From Mytilus galloprovincialis (lineage: Eukaryota > Mollusca > Bivalvia > Mytilida > Mytilidae): a stretch of DNA of 64,000 nt. The position numbers and the translations under genes were made by a program. Positions 50,501 through 59,500 of this stretch are shown here, piece by piece. The notes beneath the pieces were generated by a model. The model saw only the letters and a list, made by a program, of their open reading frames with translations. It made no database searches and had not been told where the DNA came from. The stretch's first letter is position 1. The number at the start of each line of letters is the position of its first letter. The stretch spans positions 52,018,805 to 52,082,804 of the forward strand of contig NC_134847.1 of the NCBI RefSeq assembly GCF_965363235.1, in the 5' to 3' direction.

Positions 50501-53500
50501 TGGCACTCATACCACATCTTCTTATATCTAAGGCCAGGATTTTTTAATTTGTTGGTTTACAGATCCACCGACCCCATTTTGCCCATTTCCAGAATGAAAA
50601 TAAAATTGACTTTTCATGCTTTTTTATGCCCTATCAAGTGCATTATCCCTGAAAAATAATTAAAATATTTTTTTTTTATGAAATGAATTAATCACTAACG
50701 AAATTGATAACACTTTCTGTAGTGAAAAAATAAAACCTCCAGTTTACGTTTCTAAAAATAGACAAATCAATTATAACTGACCTTAAAATGTCGTTTGGGC
50801 AAATAATTTTGCGAAACGAAACCTGTGTTTAAAACCAATTACACAATAAGTTTGTTTCCCATATTTGTCATCAGTCTGTAAGATGCATCATCTGATAGAA
50901 ATAGACTTGTCCAAATGTGGACAGGTGGAAGACATCAAGTTAAAGTACTGAATATTAAATAATCATTTGGAATTTTTTGTTTCATAGATAATAAAAAATT
51001 ATCGTCCATTTGGATAAAAAGCCGGAATGCATGACAACAGATTAACCCGATATTCTCGTTTTACCAGTGGACGAGTCTATTACGTTTTTGACACGTGTGT
51101 TTAAACTTATTTTCGTACAACATTTTTACATTTTTTTCTTAACAGTTTTCGTGCTTGAAGATCATTATTCACCAAGTTTTCTGGAATTGATTAAGAGCTA
51201 CGGGAATCTGTTTTTCTTGTTTCTGAAATGACAATTTAATTTCGTCATTGTCCGTGCACCCCCCATCCCCTTTTTACGAGAATTTATTAGACAATGTCAT
51301 GTGATGTTTATGACAGCTGAGCAATAAAATTTCATCGAACTAAAATTTAAGAAATGATGACAAAATAGCATAACAAACATATTGTTAGAAAGGTGAAATA
51401 TATATTTATTTTGCATATTTTTCTGTTTTGAAAGATATTTTTTTTTTTCTTCTTTTTCCCGACCGACCGACCCGACTTTTTCATGGGGAAAATTCGTAAA
51501 CCAACAAATTAAAAAACCCTGGCCGAAGATCAAATTTAGCAAAATTATTATTACATTTAACACAAGAAAAATAGGAATTGTCAAAAAAATGCCAGACAGT
51601 ATATCAGACAACACCTTTACAATCAACTCCTCCAAAAAATAGATGTCAAACAGCTTTTGACACTTAATTTTTATCAAATGGCAAAAAAAAACAAATTCTT
51701 CTCATTCACTTCTTTTCATTAGTTAGGTTTTGAAATGGCCCCCCAAATGCCCATTGCCATTGAAACAGCAGATTACTATTGTCTGATAGCTGACTGCTAT
51801 ATAACACCAAGGAAGTAATATTCAATATTACTTCCATGATAACACTAACAGCAATCAATATAGATTTCTAATAAATCTGTCACTCAAATTATAATTGGGT
51901 GATTGCATAGGTACTATTTCTGTACTAAAAATTTGTAGTACTGGAAATCTACTTTTAAAATTCAGTACTATTTTGTTACTCTAAAATTATTGTAATACAA
52001 GTACAAATCAAGTACTGTAAATTACAAGTACCTAAATATTACAATAGTTTTAAAGTAAAGAAATAGTACTAAATATTAAAAGTAAATTTCCAGTACTGCA
52101 TTTTTTTAGTACAGAAATAGTACCTATGCAAAAGTAGCTGTGTAGTGTATAAACCAAAATCAAACTTTATATATAGTTGATGCTTCCCAATATTTTTTCT
52201 TTCATTTGTAACATACTAATATAGATCTGCAACTTATCTTATCTTAATTTTGACTTTTTATACGCCTGTTTATGGGGCGTATTATGGTGTCCGTGCCTTT
52301 GTCCGTCCAACGTCAACATGTTGGACTTTTAACTCAAAAATGCTTCAACCAATTTGCATACAACTTGAGTGAATTGTTTATATCTATTGACGTGAGCTGC
52401 CTTTGATTTTTTATAAATTTTAGATTTTACATTTCCTAGTTATGGTATACAATTTGTTCAATCTTTCAAACACTGTAACTCTATTTTTTAATCTTTCAAG
52501 AACCATAACTCCTGAGCGGTAAAAGTGAAAATTGTGAAAATAAAACTTGACCTCCATTTTGTCATCAGTAAAAACATTTTAAAATTTGAAAAGCTTTGGT
52601 TGAATGGTTCATGAGTAAATGTGACGACATGACTGGAAACGCCATTTTTCAATCTTTCAAGAACCATAACTCCTGAACAGGAAAAGACAACATTGCCATT
52701 ATTGAAATTTACCTCTATTTTGTCATGGTTAACAACATATTTAAATTTGAAAAAGTTTGGTTAAACGGTTCATGTATAAATGCACTGACATGGCTAAAAA
52801 CACCATTTTTCAATCTTTCAAGAACCATAACTCCTGAACCGTAAAAGTAAAAATCAACATTATTGAACTTGACCTCCATTTAGTTGTCAGTAACAACATA
52901 TTAAAACTTTAAAAGCATTGGTTGAACTGTTCATGAGTAAATGAATGGACAACATTTGGTTGCCTCCTGACTGCCAACTGTACATCCCAAAATCAAAAAA
53001 AGATATTTTCTTCGAAAATCTGGTTAAAAATCATTAAGTGTTGAAACTAATGCAATAAGGACGTAGGCAAATCTAAAATAAAGTCTCTGAATGTAGATTC
53101 ATTTCTTTTCGTGGTTATTATTATTCTTGTGGATTGAAGAAACAAGTTTTTCTTTGGATGTTTGATTTCTTGGTCTTGACCAAATCTGCATACAATTTAT
53201 CATATTGACATTTGTATTTCCTTGAATAATTCTTGTTTCACCTTTAAAGTAAAATATAATGAATCCACGGACCAATAATTCTTACATGATTTGCATATCT
53301 ATAAATACTTGAATTGGATTGGTCAATTAGAATTTTTCTCTAAGTTTACACTTCGATAAACCATGTTTCCGAAACTACTTTTGTAATCTATTTACAACTA
53401 CTAAATTGTCTATTCTTCTTACTAGCACACTTGGTACAATTAAAAACCTTATAATAAATTGTTCAAATAAGGCCTTCGAAAATAGTGGAATAAATTACTT

Positions 53501-56500
53501 TTGGAGTGTCAAGAACTCGTTGGAAGTACTTGATAAATTGCATGCTTATATTGGTGATTTTGAATCTGTTCAAAATTGTTTTTTCTACCCTGTATACCAC
53601 ATTGCCTCACATTCTCATTAAGAAAAAATTCACACACCTAATTAAATGGGCATTCAAAAAATCAGAATGTAAATATATATGTTCAAACTCTATTAGGTCA
53701 TTTTTTAGTAGCAATAAACAAAAAAACTATGTTAATTGGACATGCTTTGATACTATATATGCCCTTGAATTTTTACTAGATAACATTTTTGTTCGCTTTG
53801 GGGATTCCGTATATCGTCAGATTATCAGAATTCCAATGGGGACTAACTGTGCACCACTTATTGCGGTCCTCTTTTTGTATTGTTATGAGTTACAATTTAT
53901 GACAAAAATAAGCAAAGACCCATCAAAACAACATCTGATAAACAAATTTAATAATACTTTTAGATATTTGGATGATATTTTGGCTCTCAATAATGACGAC
54001 TTCAGTATGTATATTAATGAAATTTATCCTGCTGAACTTACTTTAAATAAAGCTAATACTAACAATGACCACTGCCCTTTCCTCGATCTTGATATCTATA
54101 TCACTAACGGAAAGCTGAATACTAAAATTTATGATAAAAGGGATGATTTTTCATTTCCTATCGTTAATTATCCGTTTTTAGATGGTGACGTTCCCTTGTC
54201 ACCATCTTACGGTGTTTATATATCTCAACTTGTACGATTCGGTCGTGTATGTAACAATGTTTTAGATTTTAACGAGAGAAATTTATGTATTACTGAAAAA
54301 TTATTACACCAGGGTTTTCGATATCACAAACTAGTCAAAACATTTACTAAATTTTATCATCGGTATAAAGACATCATTCGTAAATATAGCTCAACATGCA
54401 GACTTCTTATACGTTCAGGTATTTCACATCCAATTTTTTATGGAAATATTCTGTATAAAGCACAAAGGTGTCAGTATTCACCTCAGAAACTTACAAAACC
54501 TTTGAATAGACTTATGTCGTTTGACATTTTCAGCCGAACAAATTTATCACTTTTACTTAACTTAATTATTGTATGCTGGTTCATATTCTGGACGCCAATC
54601 TTTGCTCCTTTATTATGTATCTGGCCCTTGTTAGTCTTGTATTATTTAAATTTTAGTTTCTTGTGTACAATTTGGAAATTAGTATGGCGTTCATTATCAC
54701 TGAACTAGTATATATTTGTTTAGGGGCCAGCTGAAGGACGCCTCCGGGTGCGGGAATTTCTCGCTACATTGAAGACCTGTTGGTGACCTTCTGCTGTTGT
54801 GTTTTTTTATTTTGGTCGGGTTGTTGTCTCTTTGACACATTCCCCATTTCCATTCTCAATTTTATTATTAAGAAGGGATATAATTACGATACTGTTGTCA
54901 AGTCATTAAAGATTGCATATTTTGGCGTTAATATTGAGTCACTGATAAGGTCTTTGCGTCGGAACTAAACACATTTATTCTAAAAACAGTTGTTGGCATG
55001 ACACGGGTTATGTTCTTCTCATATATGTTATGATGGTATGATACTAAACCCCTAACGGGAAGGATTGTGCCTGATGTTCATATGATGAAATCATAATCTT
55101 TCAGTCAGTTTAATTGAAGTCTGGAGCTGGCATGTCAGTTAACTGCTAGTAGTCTGTTGTTATTTATGTATTATTGTCATTTTGTTTATTTTCTTTGGTT
55201 ACATCTTCTGACATCAGACTCGGACTTCTCTTGAACTGAATTTTAATGTGCGTATTGTTATGCGTTTACTTTTCTACATTGGTTAGAGGTATAGGGGGAG
55301 GGTTGAGATCTCACAAACATGTTTAACCCCGCCGCATTTTTGCGCCTGTCCCAAGTCAGGAGCCTCTGGCCTTTGTTAGTCTTGTATTATTTTAATTTTA
55401 GTTTCTTGTGTACAATTTGGAAATTAGTATGGCGTTCATTATCACTGAACTAGTATATATTTGTTTAGGGGCCAGCTGAAGGACGCCTCCGGGTGCGGGA
55501 ATTTCTCGCTACATTGAAGACCTGTTGGTGACCTTCTGCTGTTGTTTTTTTATTTGGTCGGGTTGTTGTCTCTTTGACACATTCCCCATTTCCATTCTCA
55601 ATTTTATACATGTACGCGAAACACAAGCTTGCAGTGATCCCGGGACTTTCAGCAAATTGATATTTAATAACAATTGCATAACAGTTGTGACTATTCTAGA
55701 CTGCTTATATAACAAAAAGAAATAAATTTAATGCACTAAAGCTTCGAAAATGTATAAACATAAAATTTAATAAAATTCCGCGAAATTTCATGAAGGATTT
55801 GGCGAATTTACGTCCTGGCAAAACACGACGTCATACGAATGGAAATTTTCAAGGGAAAGATTATTTCGTTATGTGTACGCTTCAAATTCGGATAACATTT
55901 AATTAAAATGAAGTTTTTGAGGTTGGTGCTATTTCATTTAAAATTCCGCTGCATGTATTTGACATTAATGGTTTTTAAAAAGTCAAGATGGCAGCAAACT
56001 CATTAGTCACGACTTGCCATAGTGCGTTTGATGGTAAATATATATAGTAGCCACCAACAACAAAAATGTTTATTAAATATCACAAATGTTTGGCTGAAGA
56101 ATTATAAGGATTAAACACATTTTTTCTAGAGGTTATTGATGTGTAAACCGGGGCTCTTACTCACAAACTCAACATAAAAGTCCTTGGACTTTTATTCAGT
56201 TTGTGAGTTAATCGCCCCGGTTCACACATCAATAACCTCTAGAAAAATGTGTTTAATCCTATAGTAAACTGTTTCCTGTGAGCAATACAGATTTAAAATA
56301 AATTGCTAAATTGTATGAAATTAAGTTCCCAACCATTTCACAGAAAATTGGTTTTCACATGTAAGGTTCCAGTTGTAAAACTAGCCATACTGTACTTCTG
56401 TCATCTTATTCAAGGATAGCAGAAGATTGACAACAACATATGACTCTAGTAGTTTACAATTATAATGTAAACTCCCATACCTCTTCTGCTACATTTATCT

Positions 56501-59500
56501 GAATTCTATACAAAGTTATGTCAGCATTTCTGTCTCTAAGTTCAGGAGTAAACCAAGAAAGAGTGACTTTGCATCCTTTATTTTCTAGGGCTGCATTAAA
56601 CTCCTTTGGCTGTCCTGGTCCTGAAAAATACCATTAAGCATTCCTTCAGTAAATAATTTGTAAAAAATCTAACATCATTAATGAACCATAAAAAAAATCT
56701 GCTTTAAATGGTATATTTAAGGTAACATCAAAGCCATAAAATCAAGGTATAAGGTGTAATAACTGTAAAGTCCTACTTCACCTTTTCAGAATCTAAAGGA
56801 CTATGGGCGGTCCAACGATTTACAGAAAAGAGCGACGATTTACAGAAAAGAACCGAAAAGAACCGAAAAGGACCAAAAAGAACAGAAAAGGACCGAAAAG
56901 AACCGAAAAGAACATTCATATATTTATTATATAAAAGCAATATATATATATACACGATTTTTTTATGTTGTTAACAATACCTCGAAATAAAGGAATGCAT
57001 AATTCAAATTTAGATTGTATATTTATAGGGATATGTAGACTTACAGAAAGACTTTTGCAATATAACTAGGTTTTTAGTAATATTGTTTTTAAGTATACTG
57101 ATATGTTTGATAAATTTTCATTTATTTTTCATCAAGGATTTTAATCTTATCATTTAAAAATTTGTTTATAGAAGATATAAGAGGATCTGACAATTCTCCA
57201 TCCAACTAACACTTTATAAAAGTAAACCATTATAGGTCAAAGTACGGACTTCAACATAGAGCCATGGCTCACATTAAACAGCAAGCTATAAAGTGCCCTA
57301 AAATGACTAGTGTAAAATCATTCACCTTAGGACAGGTGCAAACAAATGCAGCAGGTTTACACAGCTTTTAATAAGCATTTTACATTTTTTAATAGTAATA
57401 TATAATTCATAGATTTTGCGGTAAAAATCATTGCACAAATGAAAAGCAATATTCTCGTACTATAAATGTTATTCCTAACATTTTTAAAAAATGTTTCGTT
57501 TGTTAATAACAGGGATATATAATACATGTATATGGGTATGGTAACATTAAAATGTCTTTTTTTCGTGTCATTATATATATATGTGTGTGTATTAACTGAT
57601 TAATGGGATGTACATACACATTCCCAAACATTTATAAGGAACTGTTGTAATGTTCCAACTAAATTAGCGGTCGAGATTGAACAAAATAATGATACTTATA
57701 AATATAATTCACGTAGAACGATTGTTTGACAGTACATATAAATATTTAATATTTCTTATATTTTTTTGTCTATTCTATATTTTCTTTAATATAAGATAGG
57801 CATCCGGCCTACCTGTAAATTTCCAAATTTGAGTTAGGTAGTCCTGTCGCAGTATAATATTTCAAAACCCAAGAAACTTTTGTAAATAAATATCTTTTCA
57901 TTTATAGACTTATTATAATTTGCAATTTGATAATTTCCTTCGATTACAAAAAAAAGGTCGATCTCCTTTTCGGTTCTTTTCGGTCCTTTTCGGTTCTTTT
58001 TGGTCCTTTTCGGTCCTTTTCGGTTCTTTTCTGTAAATCGTCGCTCTTTTCTGTAAGTCGTCGAACCCGACTATGGGTAATCTAATTGTTCGTACACCAA
58101 AATGAAAATAACGTTCCATCATTGGATAAATTTCTATTGTTTAACACGTTTTAAACGAATCACAACGTTTTGGTATACGCTTTTGGAAATATTACCCAGA
58201 ATGCTTAAGTTCTGAAACAGTGAATTAGAAGATACCCTATTGTAATATAGTGCTTTATTCATTGGTCAGAAAACAACAAAGGTTTGTATACCAGTGGCTT
58301 ACTAATTATCAGACACCAATTACTTTTTTAAACTTTCTCAATCTTCAAGAGCTTTACAACTAAATCATGTAAGCAAAAAAAGACACTTTTGGAGAACGTT
58401 CTCAAATATTTCTTCTTATTTTTTGGCAATAGATATATTAAGATACCTTCTCTTCATTCAATCATCACTGATCATCAATTATAAATGCATGTATAAAGTT
58501 TTGTATTAATGGTAATTGATAAATTTACATAATGCTTAGGCTTATTTTGTCTGCTGCAACAAATACAAACTTACTGCCTTCCAAAGTTGTTATTACAGGG
58601 GTTACATCAGATTTGTTTTTCCAGTCCCCAACTTGAGCTGTAACTTGAAATGTGTATCTCCAAAAGTCTTCTAATCCTTCCACTTTACAAGAAGTTTCAT
58701 TAAATCCTATAAGGAGAAAATTATTTGATTCTTGAAACTAAAATATAGAGTGAAACATGCTAAATAATTGTTCAAGTAAAAAATCAACCATGAAAATAAG
58801 GTGAATTTCAGATGACATGACCTGCCAGTTGGACATGTATACCTTACAATCATTCCATACACCAAATATAAACCACCTTATAATTGCTTATATACAGTTC
58901 GCCAAAAGTCAATCACCACCTAAATATAAACTGGCAATATTTTTTTAACTATTGCGAAAAAAATATTTATGTTTGGTGTTATGAATTGCATTAAACATAT
59001 CCAGTACATTAAGAAAATTAGCTATGACCAAAAAGAATGAACTCTAAATAACACCTAAAGCAATTTTTATTAAAGGTCATCAGCATTTTTTTGTCAAGAA
59101 GTCTATTCTCATCTCCACTGATGGAGAGTGTCCTTTGTTTGATATGCACATAGACCAAGGTGAGCGATTGACACAGGCTCTTTATATAAGAGCCTCTAGT
59201 TAAAAATTATTTTAATATTTTCAAAATATTTCAAAGTTATTTATGATTAAATATAATTCAAGAAACTGTCCTTTATGACCTTCTCATAAGAATAAAACAC
59301 CAACTTTAGAAGATTAATTCTACCAAGATAATTGATAATGAACAAAATTTAGAGAGCTAAAATATTGCGATATTAGGAAAAACTGTCTAAAGATAGCAGA
59401 ATTTAATAACTTTTATAATAAATAAATTCTGACCTTAAGTCCCATTATTTCGAGATGATAAAAACCTTGCAATAATTTCTGAATTTACAGTAGTATGTAC

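Larger units (their letters stand above)
56777..58226. mobile_element. MITE copy split by a 1262-bp transposon
   Basis: 56777-56807 and 58078-58226 together equal the reverse complement of the 182-bp MITE at 49399-49580 (CCTTTTCAGAATCTAAAGGA CTATGGG + TAATCTAATTGTTCGTACAC). The 8 bases ACTATGGG occur once in the empty copy and twice here, flanking the insertion. Confidence 0.9.

Noticed and set aside
53506..54708. 400-codon frame as a host gene
   Set aside because: Carries reverse-transcriptase motifs ([13 protein letters not shown]), a frameshift and a nested tail copy; it is a retroelement.
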